DNA from: Orthonyx spaldingii
Taxonomy: Eukaryota; Chordata; Aves; Passeriformes; Orthonychidae
DNA length: 64,000 nt
Assembly: GCA_013397795.1 (NCBI GenBank)
Contig: VZTJ01003574.1
Location: 2,399,284 to 2,463,283, forward strand
Direction: 5' to 3'
In this document: positions 22,911 to 35,190 of the stretch, piece by piece
Numbering within the stretch: the first letter of the stretch is position 1
Layout of the letters: each line of letters begins with the position of its first letter
Made by a program: the position numbers and the translations under genes
The notes under the pieces: generated by a model
Told to the model about the DNA's origin: nothing
The model's input: only the letters and a program-made list of their open reading frames with translations
Databases searched by the model: none

Positions 22911-24929
22911 TTCATAAGGCAGCATTGGGGGTAATTTCTTGTTTTTTAACACCCATGCGTTGGGAATACACCACATACATTTAACAGGAAACATAAAGCA
23001 AAAATGATACGTGAAAAAGAAGGTCCTTCACCTCATCAAGTCCCTGCAAGAGCTGAAGAGCATTAGTGGTTTCTTCCACTGACATTTTGCCTTAGTCGTT
23101 TTGGAGGAGGCTCAATGTAATGTGAATTAGATATGTTGCTAAAAAACCCCCCAAACCAGCAAGAAATGTCCATGGGTGTTTTTAAAGCCTCTGTACACCA
23201 CGCATTCAATGCAAGACTTCTGAGACAGAAAAAGACAACATTAAGAAGCATATGTATTCCTGTGTTTATATCTATATATGCATAAAATATATATATTCTC
23301 ATCTCCAAAGATCAAGTCAGATCACTGGTAGATTCTTATGTTTTAAAAGCAACTTCACGAAGCCAAAAAACCAAGAGGCATTTGATTAAAACAACCAATT
23401 AGGGTTTGGCATGGGTACTACAAAAACCTTAGAAGCTGTTTGCTATCAAAACTTTTCTCCTGAAGGAGAAATCTTCATTGCCTGCCAGAGATAGTAGCAG
23501 CTCTGTGAGCTCACATGAGCTCTGCTCTGCTCCGTGTTTTCTCATCCTGCAGCAGCCACTGGCCAAAAGTGAGGTGAGACACGGAGAAGAACGACAGTAT
23601 TTGCCTTTTGACAGTGTGGCAAATCACAACCCAAGGTTCCAGATCCTAAAAATTTCTCATTTCTTAGATAAATATTTCAGTTTACAATCAGAACTAATTT
23701 TCCATAAGTTTACAGAAGCCATGACTCATCCATACTCAAAGGAAAATGGTAGGATTGCTTTCTGACCAAATACCCCATTAGATTGTGTATTGCCATGTTT
23801 TACAGATCTCCCTACAAACTGCACATGTTCAGAGAAAAAGCTTTGGTACCTGGAGTCTGTGAAAAATCCAAGTTTAATCCCAAGTTCAGTACTGTAACTA
23901 CAGAGCTGTATCACACCTCAGCTTCCAACTTACCAAGGTCAAAAGTTATTCATCAGGACACAGAAGAACTTCTGCTTTTTATAAATAAAATAACTGAGAC
24001 ATGGATTTCTAAAGTTAGGGTTCTGAGTTTGCACTCAAGCCCTTACAAAAGTGAGGGATAATTCTAAGACTTAGGAAACCTTTGGCCTTCTCAGTAAGAT
24101 GCCGTGTGTTTTCCTTGCCAGTTTGTACATGTTTCAACAGCCTTCTGCCACAGTTTTGCCCTTCTGGAACTTCAGGTTTAAACAAATCCAGGATGCCACA
24201 GGGAAAACTAAAGTTGATGTAGAAGCAGCAAAGCCTGTTCATCTCCAAAAATCACTCCTGAGACGGTCTGTGAGCAGATGCAAAGATATCTTTGGAAACA
24301 CTGAGTAGGGAGGTGAGGATGCAGGAAAATGGCAGAGAAGGTGGTTTTATGTTCATTCCTTCATGCACACACATGGGATTCCTCTGAGCAAGTCCTAACC
24401 ATGCAGACACAGACTTCAGGCAGAGATGGATGCGCCCAATCCCTCCTGAGTTTGCTATGAGGACACTTTACAGGTGGATCACAGTCCAACAGAGTAGCCC
24501 TCTGAAAAAACGGGCAGCTTGGCAGATCATCAACTCCAACCCTGTGCACCCCAAGAAGGCAGAACTGGATGCCAAAATTCCCCCTGAAGCCACAGCAGCC
24601 CCTGGGCTCAGCAGCTGTGCTCTCTGTGCCCAGCATCCAGCCCCACTCCCCAGCTGGGCAGCGATGCAACCAGGCCGGCTCTGTGGGAAATCCCAGGGTA
24701 TCCAGCACTGCCTGGGAAATTAAAACTCAAAGGAAAGATGAGCCTGACTTTTGTTTTCTAAACAGGCTTTGGAGCTTTTCCGCTGTGCTCTGATCACTGA
24801 AGCTCATTTTTGTCCCATGGCTCGCTCCCCTCCTGCAGATTCCGGGAATACCCGTGGGAGGTTCCAAGGGAACCAAGGGAAGGCCGCTCTTGCCGCAAGC
24901 CTGGGTGAACCCAGGTGGTGAACAAATGT
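22911..24929. other. Non-coding, no recognisable gene
   Basis: AT-rich, including a TATATA/ATATAT patch at 23270-23296. A weakly CR1-like phrase at about 24505-24545 (AGATCATCAACTCCAACCC) is too short to call. No gene seen. Confidence 0.5.
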
Positions 24930-25082
24930 ACAGGCGAGGAAAAAGAAGTACAGACTCAAGGAGAGACCAAAGGGGAGAGAAGAAAAAGAGCAGAAATCAG
25001 CAGCAAGGCAGACTATGGTGGGGGGAGAGGAGGGAAAGCCAATGGATTGAGGAAGAAAGAAAAGGAAAAAGATAAATACAGG
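24930..25082. repeat. Purine-rich (GA-rich) strand-asymmetric tract
   Basis: About 150 bp in which the plus strand is overwhelmingly A and G (runs such as GGGGAGAGAAGAAAAAGAG and GAGGAAGAAAGAAAAGG), interrupted by a few pyrimidines. It is low complexity, and reading frames across it encode Arg/Lys/Glu/Gly-rich nonsense. Confidence 0.6.
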
Positions 25083-26365
25083 GTTGTAGCAGCTGTGTGA
25101 TGACAGGCACTGGGATGAGTGACAGATACAAGACCCAGCAACAGTTGTGAACTAGAAGTTTACAAAGGCTGATTTCTTTCCCGGACTCCCACTTTACAGG
25201 ACTTGAACTCAGGAAGAGGGAAAACCACAGACTCTGTGTCTGCTCAGCCTGCCCGGGACATCCTTTAAGAACCAGCCAAAACCCAAAAGTGCTGTAATGT
25301 GTAACTGGAGGCCATGAAGAGCTCATGCAAGAGAGCAAATCCCAGGGGAGTCACCCATTTCCCAGTGGTGGCTGGCTCAGAGAGAGGCTCCCTGGCCTCT
25401 GGGACCTTGGCTGTGGGCACTGAAGGGCTCGTGCAGAATTAGTCCCTGAACAGGGCATTAACTCCATCAACTGGACAAACTCCGTCTTATGGCTGGAGAC
25501 TTAAGTGGCATTTATTATACTGTATTCAGGTTGTAGGAGAGCCTTTCTGGAGCAAATTAAACACTTTATTTTCTTCTTCTCTTCACTTTTTTTTTTTTTT
25601 AAGGAAAAAAAAGCCACAGTATGCTCTGCTGTTACATGCAAAAGCCAAAGCAAGGACACAAGCATTGCCTCAGGATCCAGAAGTGAATTTTAAGCCATTT
25701 CACTGCAGCAGATAAACTGATAAAAGTGGCTCACAGCCAGCAGGATTTATACCTGCACAAGCAACACCCAGTGGATTTCTAGTCCATCACCATAATTGCT
25801 GCAAGCAGTATATGCCTATTCATAGGGAATAGGGAACACAGACCTGAAATGCTGGATTTGCTTTTCTTCTTCGTTAGTGCTTATTTTAACTTTCTCCTGC
25901 AAGTAAATGGGCAAGTTCCACTACTGGAAGCTGAAGACACTGTTTATTGCCAAGATGAAAAAGTAATGTTCCCTTGCTATAGGCTTTATATTCAAAGCAG
26001 AAGGAAGAATATGGTTCAAGACTGCTAATGCAGCTGGCTGCTATTAAAGAAAAAAAAAAGTCTCCTCTAAGCTGGCTTTGATGCCAAAGAAAAGAAACAG
26101 CTAAAGGTTTTCCTCCAAATAAAGTATCCTTTCACGAAACAGAGTCCTCAATGGGAAAATATGCAGGTAAAAATCATGGTGTGGGCAGCTTTCTGAAAAG
26201 CTGTCCTTAGGTTTTCCTTTAGTATAAACTACAGATCTGTCTCCATGATGCTGTCCCATGGGGGGAGCACAGAAGCCATAAAGGTGCAGTTCCCACAGGG
26301 AGGACTCCCTACCTAAGTTGTGCATCATGGCACAGAGAGGGGAAATGCAAAGCAAACACGTTTAG
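25083..26365. other. Non-coding, with T14/A8 inverted homopolymers
   Basis: No gene recognised. At 25587-25612 a run of 14 T is followed by AAGG and a run of 8 A, a simple inverted homopolymer pair. Confidence 0.5.
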
Positions 26366-26650
26366 ATCATAGAATAGCCTGAGCTGGAAAGGACCCACAA
26401 AGATCCTTGAGTCTGACTCCTGACCCTGCACAGGACATCCCAAGAATCCCACTATGTCCCTGAGAGCACTCTCCGAATGCTTCTTGAACTCTGGCAGGCT
26501 GGTACTGTGGCCATTCCCTAGGGAGCCTGTTCCAGTGTCCAATCACCCTCTGGGGGAAGAACCTTTTCCTTATATCCAACCTAAACCTCCCCTGACTCAG
26601 CTCCATGCCATTCCCTTGGGTCCTCTCACTGCTCACCAGACAGTTTGCAC
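26366..26650 (-). mobile_element. CR1 LINE 3' end fragment
   Basis: The plus-strand text begins ATCATAGAATAGCCTGAGCTGG and continues through GGACCCACAAAGATC, CTGACCCTGCACAGGACA, GAGCCTGTTCCAGTGTCC, AAGAACCTTTTCCTTATATC and TAAACCTCCCCTGACTCAGCTC, to GGGTCCTCTCACTG. This is the reverse complement of a CR1 3' UTR, roughly 285 bp and largely collinear. A 173-residue open frame on the minus strand (26367-26888) runs through it. Its Arg-Phe-Phe-Pro-rich stretch is simply translated CR1 UTR, not a protein gene. Confidence 0.93.
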
Positions 26651-27409
26651 CAAGCCCTTCTTTGTGCCCAGGTTTGCTTGGATGAAGGGAGGTGGTTGTC
26701 TTTTTCCAAGGAGCTCTGCTCCCCTCCCACGCTACCATGCAGCCACTCCTCTCAGCAATAGGGAATACCGACTTCAAAATTGGTTTCCCTGCTCCTAAGC
26801 CAACACACAGTCTTGTACTTTTACACTTAATGGGTTTAAAACATTCAGGTTCCCTTCTGGTCCCAAATGTATATGCATTTTTTTTCATGTATTCAAGCCT
26901 AAACTAACTCAGCTCCAATTCCTGAAAATATTTAAGGACGCACTTAATTTAAAACATGTGAGCAGTCTCAGTGAGGTCAGTGGGATTATGCTTGAATATA
27001 GCTGCATTCTAACAGACCCCAGCTATGCCTCTCCTTGCTACACCCCAAGACAAGGGCCAGGAAAACTCAGTAACAGCCGATTTTGCCACAGGAGGAAAGA
27101 AAAAAGTAAACAGGAAATGGAGAAGTGAAGCCATTTGCCCCAACATCAGAAAGCAAGTCACTAATACAGCCAAGTACCAATGATTCTGGGTCCAACAGTT
27201 CCAGTGTCCAGAGGGAACCACACACGGGGCTTTCACATCACAGCGTGCACAAGGGCTTCAACCACAGCGGTGTTTTAACTGCCCATCTTCCCAAAACAGT
27301 CTTAAGGGGAATTAAAGGCAGGTCAGGCATGATGAGATTATTGTACCAGTCTCCTCCCAATAAATACAAGCTAAAAATAGCAGCAGAGGACAGATACTGC
27401 ATCCCACCA
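26651..27409. other. Non-coding, no recognisable gene
   Basis: Nothing recognised beyond short shadow frames. Confidence 0.5.
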
Positions 27410-27560
27410 AGAGGCAGATAAGCCGCCCTCGCTGTAGGCACACAAAAGCAGGCCAGACAGATGTTTACGCCGGGTGATTTAGCGCATCTGAATTTGTCAA
27501 GTTGTATGATAACTTCATACCCAAGAACGTTTCTTTCCTCATTACAGAAACATCCTGGTT
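27410..27560. promoter_or_regulatory. CNE-like block (candidate enhancer)
   Basis: CpG is retained in AT-balanced sequence (AGCCGCCCTCGC, TTTACGCCGGGTG, TTAGCGCATC, AGAACGTTTC), together with AGATAAG GATA-type and TGATTTA words. Retained CpG outside an island can indicate selective constraint. Composition only. Confidence 0.22.
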
Positions 27561-29319
27561 TCCAGCAAAAAGTGCTGCTGGCACCAGAATTCCCCACATG
27601 CTGCTTTCTGCACAGCAGAAATCAGAGGAGTTTATCGCTCGGAAAGAAAAGCTGTAGATGGGTGGCCGTTTTCAGTGAGCTTCTGGTGGGTCTTCCCTTC
27701 CCTCCTTCCACCCTTTAAAATGTGGTGGCTGTGCCCATGCAATATGGACAAGCTGGATCCTTTCTTTCCCCAGGCTCCTGGCTGCAAAGCAAACACGCAA
27801 TGCCAGCGCAGTGCTATTCTTCCATTGCTGGTGCTCTGCGGGGAGACGGGATCTGATTTACCCCAGAAGCTCTGCTGCTGTGTTTCAGCTCTACAGGGAC
27901 ACTCCTTAATCTGCACGAGGAATCCAAAGGACTTGAAACAATAAAAGAAAAGGAAATCATTGTTTTAAGACACGTACTGAAATATCATTGTGTGGATGTA
28001 CTTAACAGATGGGGAATGCAATGGCCAAATTCAGGCTCCCCTGGGTTCGTTTCTCAGAACCAGGCTGCCCCATCCTTTGTGCGGGTAGAAAAACAGGAGG
28101 GGGATGATGTGTGAAAGCTTCCTCGGCCACATGGAGAAGTGATGGTGGCTGGGATACAGGGCATTGAAGACCCTACCTGTGCCAGGGTGATGCAGTCAGG
28201 CATTTTGCAGGGCTTGGGCAGGAAGGGCACTTTGTGCATGGCCATATTTCTACACTATTCAAAGGGTTCAGAAACCTCTGGGGAAAATACTAAAAAAAGG
28301 TAGTAAGAAACTAAAAATGCTGTGTCCATTTACACATTGGCCAACAGCGGCTCTTGACTTGCCAGGGGACAGCATGTAGGGGAACAAAGTACCTGCTGGA
28401 CACTCAAACTTGGTAAGGGCTGCATCCCTGGGCCCCTCTGGCTGCTGCCAGCAGACTCAGCCCGCTGCCTGTCCTTTTGTACAGAAAGGAGGTCTGCACA
28501 TCCCATCAGCTCTTCTGGACTTGCCACCCAGCACACACTGGCAAGAACAAGGTGTCAGAGCATCCCTGCTACCCTTGGCACTGCTGCTGGTGGAGAGTCC
28601 GTGGAAGTGTCCTCAGAAGTATGTGATTGGGATCAGAACTGTGGGTTGGATGGAGAAGTCCTGATCTTCTCTACTTCCTACACTTTGCCTCCCACCACAG
28701 AGGGCTCCAGCTGTGAGAACAGGATTCTTTACAGATGTCCTATCAGCTAACGTGTCCAGGATCTGACCAGAAGTAGTCAAAGCAAACCCCAAAACACGTA
28801 CAGTGTGGACATCAGGTCCTTAGCATAAATACTTCATTCTCCAGATCCATTTCTTGCAGATGCCACCTAAGCTGCAAGGAGGTTGCTGTGTGCACCCTGT
28901 GCCCCATCCTGGGGTGCCACATCCCCCTGAGCCCGCTGTACCAAACAATCTGCCATCAGCAAGTGCCACAGCACAGGGTGCTCAGTGAGGACAGCTGAGA
29001 GACTGCAGGCCTGTTTGTAAGAGCACTCCTTAAAATTTCATGTTCCAAGGGCACACATTGACTCAATCCATGTGAATTACTGGAGTTGCAGGTGTTCTTC
29101 AGTACCAGAGCCCATCTCACTGTCTCCCTGCAGCCCCAGGGCCACTAAACCCCCCTGACACACACAGGGGATCAGTTGGGGTGCCCAGCCAGCAGGAGCC
29201 ACGCTCAGCTGCAGATATTTGAATTCCCCTCTGAGAGATGCTGCACAGCCAGGACTGGCAGAGAAATTTCAGGTGAGAGCTCCCATCAGTCCTGCTGGGA
29301 ACTAGGGACCTAAAATTCT
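27561..29319. other. Non-coding, no recognisable gene
   Basis: Nothing recognised. Short frames on both strands only. Confidence 0.5.
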
Positions 29320-29960
29320 GCCGTGAGGAGCTCTGACAACATCAGCCCAGGTTCGTTTCGGAGCGGGGCTGGGATTCCCTCCTCCTCCCTCTCTCCTTTG
29401 CTTCAGCAACACAATGTCGCCCTTTCTCCGTTTCCGAAAGGGGTCTTGCAGGGCTCTGCATCAGAGATCAGGGGCTGTTTTGAAAGGAGGAACCCGCAGT
29501 TTGACCCCTGCTCTATTGAGAGACCTTTTGTGCCTCTGCAAAGCTCCGCGCTCTGCACTGGCCTCGCGGCCAGCGGAGGGAAACGCTGCAGGAAGCAGGG
29601 ATTTATTCTGCTGCTGACAATCGGGAGCAGCAGTGTCCTCTGGTGCCTTCATTGTCCAAAGGTGTTTGAGTGTAAAGCTCACACATAATAGCGACTTTCC
29701 AGTGATGCCTGTTGAAAAAAGCCCTTTGGAGCTCGCCAGCTCTGCCGGGAATGCAAGGCCTCAGGTGTCCGGGCTTATCTTCCAACCAAACTAATTTATT
29801 GAACAGCCAACTCCGATTACTCCTTGTAGTTAAAAGAAAGCCCCAAAACAAAGGCCCAGCAGCCGTGTGCTCCTCGGCCATTCAGCGCTGCCGGTGCGGG
29901 AAGCAGGTGTTTCGAGGTCTGCATTCCCACTCCAGGCTGAAGAGGCTGGAATAAGACACC
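29320..29960. promoter_or_regulatory. CpG-retaining block, weak island
   Basis: Roughly 30 CpG in 640 bp by eye, concentrated at 29350-29600 (TTTCGGAGCGG, CTCCGCGCTC, CCTCGCGGCCAGCGG) and 29850-29910 (CCTCGGCC, AGCGCTGCCGGTGCGGG). This is well above the local background but below a classic island. It also has AT-rich conserved-looking words (CTAATTTATTGAAC). It could be a regulatory element, a weak promoter or a first exon of a non-coding RNA. No coding frame stands out: the 121-residue plus-strand frame has no recognisable domain. Confidence 0.35.
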
Positions 29961-30240
29961 GCCTTTTGAAACCTCCGCTCAAAAAGAAAGAAAGAGGCAG
30001 CACAGCCTCACTTTGCAGGCTGGGAGCAGGCGAAGGGCTCAGCTAATTCACAGCACGAGCTGGCTAAATGCTGCAAAAAGCACAGAAATTTCTGCAAATA
30101 TGGAAATGAATCCAGCTAAGTGGTTTTACACCTCTTTCCTTTTTTTTTTTTTACTGGTCTTTTCTAAGTGCTTGGGGAGTGTGCATTTTTCACTTCAAAC
30201 ATCTACATACCTCCTTTGCTGATAAACAGGCATTTGCAAT
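29961..30240. other. Non-coding, with T13 run
   Basis: Short spacer before the CR1 fragment. It includes a poly-T run at about 30140-30152. Confidence 0.5.
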
Positions 30241-30461
30241 GGAAACAGGTTGGATACCAGGAGGAATTTCTTCACAGAAAGGGTTGTTAACATTGGAATG
30301 GACTGCCCAGGAGGTGGTGGAGTCACCATCCCTGGAGGTGTTCAAAGTGGCACTTGGTGCCATGGTCTGGTTGACAAGGTGGTGTTTGATCAAAGGTTGG
30401 ACTCGATGAATCTCAAAGGTCTTTTCCAACCTCCTTGATTCTGTGATTCTGATTCTGTGAA
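30241..30461 (+). mobile_element. CR1 LINE 3' end fragment with ATTCTGTG tail
   Basis: Sense-strand CR1 3' terminus: AGGAATTTCTTCACAGAAAG, GTTAACATTGGAATGGACTG, GAGTCACCATCCCTGGAGG, GGTTGGACTCGATGA and AAAGGTCTTTTCCAACC, ending in an imperfect GATTCTGTG/ATTCTGATTCTGTG tail repeat. That tail is the hallmark of CR1 (in place of poly-A). 5'-truncated, no ORF2 left. Confidence 0.95.
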
Positions 30462-33400
30462 ACAACCATCTCCACCACCCTGCAATGACAATCCAAGCAC
30501 CCAAGCAGCCATCCCATCAGCATCCCACTCTGTCCCAAGGGCACTGATAAAACTGGGAGTGCTTGGTTGGCACAGAGCCCCACCGCTTGGCTCTGAAAAT
30601 CTTCGCCTGAATTTAGAAAAGCATTCTTCAAAGTGCAAACATAGTTGTGGTGGGGAGGGGGGAAACCTTGCAAAAGGAGGTTTTTAATAAGAGAAAAAGA
30701 TAGTATTGTCACATAAGTAACAAACTGCAGCTTGAAATCATCCAAGCAGAGGTCAGGGTGCCAGCATCATCTCTCTTTTGCCATCATAAATAATATTAAC
30801 TGGTATTTGTTATGCAGAGGTACTAAAAGAAAGGATGATGAGGAGGTGCCTGTGCTGACACAGGCCCAAAGGCTCTGCTTTTTCAGGGCTCGGTGTGCTC
30901 TGGGGCACTGCACCAGGAGGAGCAGGGGCAGCTGCTCTGAAATTGTGCTTGAACATGATGCTGAGTTGCTTCCTCCGTGATGGCTCTTTGAAAACATACC
31001 CTGGCCACGTGGCAAACATGAGTGGGATTTTCTGGACCTTTGTGTTTGTCTTTTTTAAATCTATTCCACAAAAAAATTTTGCCATTTCCTCTACCTTTTC
31101 TCACTCATCAACCAAGCAGCAAAAGTGGAGCTAAAGCACTGGTCCAGCTCAACCTGTTTCTGTGCTGTGGCATTCTCCAGGAGTTGGACAAAGGCTCCTT
31201 GTCCTGCTGTTCCTACACACAGTATGGCCAGGCAGTGCCCATGTCAGCTCTGGATGAGCCCAGCCCCACCACCCAGATCAGAGAACAGCAGCACCTGCAG
31301 CTCAGAATGGCCCAGACAAATCTCAGCATCTCTGGCGTTGGCTGCACCTCCAGCTCTCAAGCCCACAAGCCTCACAGCACACTGGGGCCCTTCTGAAGTG
31401 CACACTCTCTCCTAACCCAGCTATGTTAAGATAATAGCATCCCCCCACCTCCCTTTTTAATAAAGCTGCCAGTTTCAAAGATGCATCACAGTAATTTCTT
31501 AAAAGCTACAGGCCATCAGTGCTGCCTAAGTGCTCTTTACTGGGAGTACGGCACTGGGGACTGCAGAGAACTCACAAGCTAAAAATATTCCCACCTCATT
31601 ATATACTCCAGTGGATTACTCAATAATTACACTTATTAGATCCAAAGGTAATTACCATTTTGCTAATCAGATGTCCCCTTTGTTAATACACAAAGTCAGC
31701 CATGCCACCACTATTCTTGGTCATGCCTCACGCCTGCAGGGCCTCTGTGCTCACACCACCCTGCAAGGAGGGTGCTCATCCTCCAGTCCTCAGCTCTAAA
31801 CATCTCCACCTCCTCCTCCTGCAGGGGTAAGGCTTCTGTACCTAAGTCATGGTCAAGCTCAGACAGAACCAATGTGACTGTCAGGAGATGGAGGCTCTGC
31901 CCAAGCCTTCTGGCTCCACAGCAGGGACATTTGCCAGAGATTCACTCTGCCTGCACTGAGCACTTCATACCAGGGGTGATGCCTTCAATGTGAGACAGAC
32001 ACAGCACAGTGGCAGCTCTGTGTGGGTGTGACAACCACTGTCCACGCTGGAGTGAACAGGAGGCTCTGCACATCCATCCTCATCACGAGGTCCCATCAGA
32101 ACCATGTCACCAAAACCTCTCCAGAAGCCTGAACTCCTCCAGGTGCTACATGCAGCAGCAAGATGTGACCTGCAGCTGGATTTAGGCTGTGCATAAGTGT
32201 TTCTTTTACAAACAGTGGCCAGGCAAAGCCATTCTAACTTCCCATGTGCTCAGTACCAGTGCCATGCCAGAGCTGCCCCAGCAGCACCGGCCAAAGCAGC
32301 CCACGCAGGGAAGGGAACAGCCATGCTGGGGTTGTGACAACCCCTCTTCCAGGAGAGCTGTAGAAATCACTCCTGCTGAATAGTAGCAATGTTTCCAGCT
32401 GGCCCAGCCAGATGAGGAACCTTAAGGGGCCTTAGATCACTTTCAATCCCAGGGGAACCAGCTCAGAGTTTCATCCACCCTCCCATGCAGAGCCATCAGT
32501 TCAGTGTGTGCTTTTACTTTGGTCCTCCTGTTGCTGCTTCATGGGATGGGTTTCTCAGAGCAGAGAGAGGGAAAACGCTGCCATGCTGCCAGTAGAAAAT
32601 ATGCAGGAATGAGAGGTCAGCAGTACCGTCCCCTCAAAATCCCAAAGACATGTTAAAGGCTTTATTGTTTGGCATCTAATACTGGGGCCTGCTTTGTCTC
32701 TTCTCTCTGTCTTTAAAGCTACACTCACTTTTGGGTTTTTGTCCAAGTCTGACCAGTTACCAAAAGGCATTTTTATTCTCTCCACAGTCATTTCTGGGAA
32801 GAGTAATTAATTTATGTTAATTTGGAGAAAAAAGGCATAGCAATGAACTTTTCCAGTCCAGAGATAAATGGTAATATACTAAAAACTTACTGGTGATAAA
32901 AAGATAAAACACATAAGTTATGATCTTTCCACCATAAAGCACTGCTTATTGAAAGAGGCAAATTTTTTTGAGTAGTTTCAACCCTTTCAAATAGTCTAAC
33001 TTAAAACAATAGTCCATTTTTTTAATCTGAGCTAAAGTGCACTAGGCTTGTTCCTTCCAAACCAGACCATTTTCTGTTCACTCTTACTCGTGATCCAGAA
33101 GCAAGAAATTCCCTTAAACACTCCAGATTGGCTGTGCTAAGTATGGGAGATATTGAAGGACTGGGCTGGATACAGGCAAGAAGGAAGGAAAGAAATTCAA
33201 TAGGATTTTACTTTCCACTGAGAATTTTGCACTCCTGTTCTCCGTGTGAGATGCTTTTTTTGGTGTTTTTCTTTCAAAACTAAAATCTGTTTTCAGCAAA
33301 TGAACCAGAATACAAAGTTGGTGAAACACAGGTAAAAACCCCAAACATCTAGGGAGTCATAACTGTGCCACTCTGAGCCTGGACCAGGAGCTGGCTACAG

Positions 33401-35082
33401 TCTTGCCCTTAGTTCAAAACCCTAGGAGATGCTAATTGGACACTTTCGATAGTGCTGCTGGTCCAGATTTCCAAAAGGCACAAAGGAAGGACAAGTGCTC
33501 AAACACCAAAGCAAAGTGACTTTGTGCAGTGACCAGGTGGATACAGAGAATGGGGGAGAGCATGGTCAGAGCCACAGCTCATTTCCTGCACGGAGAGCGA
33601 GACAAGAAAAGCACTGGGAAGAAAAGTATTGCCCAGCAGGAAAAACTCAATTTCACAACCGCCCTACCTCTCCTCCCCTGGTAACACCAGGATATCCACC
33701 AGCTACGTGAAATCTCACTTTCTACAGTAAAAGCCAAATTACTGACAGCATGCAGGGAAATGGAGACAGAACAAGCCGAAGAGTTACTGAATCAGCTGCA
33801 TTGGGAAGGAATAGCACTGCTTGTGCCCCAAAGACTTCCCACTCAGGGATGGAGCAAAGCCCTCATTAATCACCAGGTGCTGATGCCACCTCTGCGGCAC
33901 TTAGGGCTAATTTGCAGCATTTAAGGATGATTATAGGCTTGGGCCACACAGGTAACTCAATCCATCAGAGAACACATCCCAGACCCAGGCTTTATTTTCC
34001 CTAAACCGTGTGCCTTTGGGATTGCACAGACACACACTTCAGCCCAGAACCAAATGACAAATCTGAAGCTGACAGACTGTTTACAGAAGGAGAAAAGCTC
34101 TGAAGTAATTGCTGGCAAATTATCCTGAGGAACATTATCAAGCAACAAGGCAAATCCCTTTCCAGAGGGGAAGATGTGCTGCTTGTGCTGGTGTCTCCTT
34201 GGGGATATGGCTTAAACCCCACTGCTGGCTGCATGGAGAGCAAGGGCTCAGGGCTGGAAATTCAAGGCTCCCTTCACACTGTGCTATTTGTCAGGAGGGA
34301 ACCGTTAATAGCCTTTTGTCAGTGCTTTCTGTGCCCTCTCTCCAAAATCAAATTACTTTGTGCAAATGGAAAATTACCTGAGAAATCAGGTAGGTGTTTA
34401 AGAAGGGATTGGGATCCTCAGAGGAGGAGGTAGGTGTACAGAGCCAACATCCCTGCAGTGGAAACCCCAGCAAAGCATGACCAGGTTGAGATCAGGTTCA
34501 CAAATGCTCTCTGATGTCTGTGTGATCCTTCTAGACTTGTCAACCTCAGCAATCCTGGAAGCAGGTCCCCAGGAAATCAGCAGCTTTGCTGTCAGCAGGA
34601 ATTATTCACCTCCTTCCCATCCCATACCTAAAGACCAAGTCCAGCTCTTGCTATCCCCTCTCCCAGCTGGGTTTCTTCTGCTTCCCCAGCTACCTCTTTC
34701 CATAAGCTTTGGAGATGCTCGACACCTTCCCCAGCTCTTCACCCTGGCAAACATGGTGGAGATTCCTCAAGACACTCAAAAGCTCTTAGCAATCACCCCA
34801 CCAAGCGAGTTTGGCTCCTCCAACCAAAACAAAACAGCACAAGAAGCCAGCTGGGACTGGGAAGCCAACACTGACCCTCTGAGTCAGCTCATCCTCTCTA
34901 TCCATCCATCCATCACTCAGTTTATACCAAATTTCAGCAGAGGTTTTTCGAAGTGCCCTGAGGGATCCTGGTGACTGCCAACACCTTTGCCACCGTTAGT
35001 TTGCTGCCCTTTCCCACTTCATTTTCCACAGGGTTATGGGGAACTGTCACATTTCAGGGCTGTTTGCAAGGGAGGGAAACAG
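30462..35082. other. Non-coding, no recognisable gene
   Basis: Contains many short frames and one 165-residue plus-strand frame at 34477-34974, with Leu/Pro/Ser-rich content and no recognisable domain. AT-rich homeodomain-like clusters occur at about 31580-31690 (GATTACTCAATAATTACAC, GGTAATTACC, GCTAATCAG) and at about 33860-33940 (CATTAATCACC, GCTAATTTGC). These may be regulatory but are unproven. Confidence 0.5.
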
Positions 35083-35190
35083 ATTATTTATCACATATCT
35101 GTAGTTATTTCTATTTATTCAATATATTATATTATTTAATATTATAAGCATATTAATACATGAAATATTTATTGATTTAGGTTTATTCTG
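35083..35190. repeat. AT-rich low-complexity tract
   Basis: About 108 bp that is mostly A and T, with imperfect TTATTTA/ATATTA units. Confidence 0.8.

Noticed and set aside
24500..24560. CR1-like phrase AGATCATCAACTCCAACCC
   Set aside because: Too short and without flanking CR1 landmarks.
26367..26888. 173-residue minus-strand open frame
   Set aside because: Its lower-coordinate (C-terminal) half is translated CR1 3' UTR, with the usual CR1-derived peptide pattern. The rest has no domain.
34477..34974. 165-residue plus-strand frame
   Set aside because: Leu/Pro/Ser-rich with no family resemblance, and no CpG island or polyadenylation context. Likely a chance frame in average-GC DNA.
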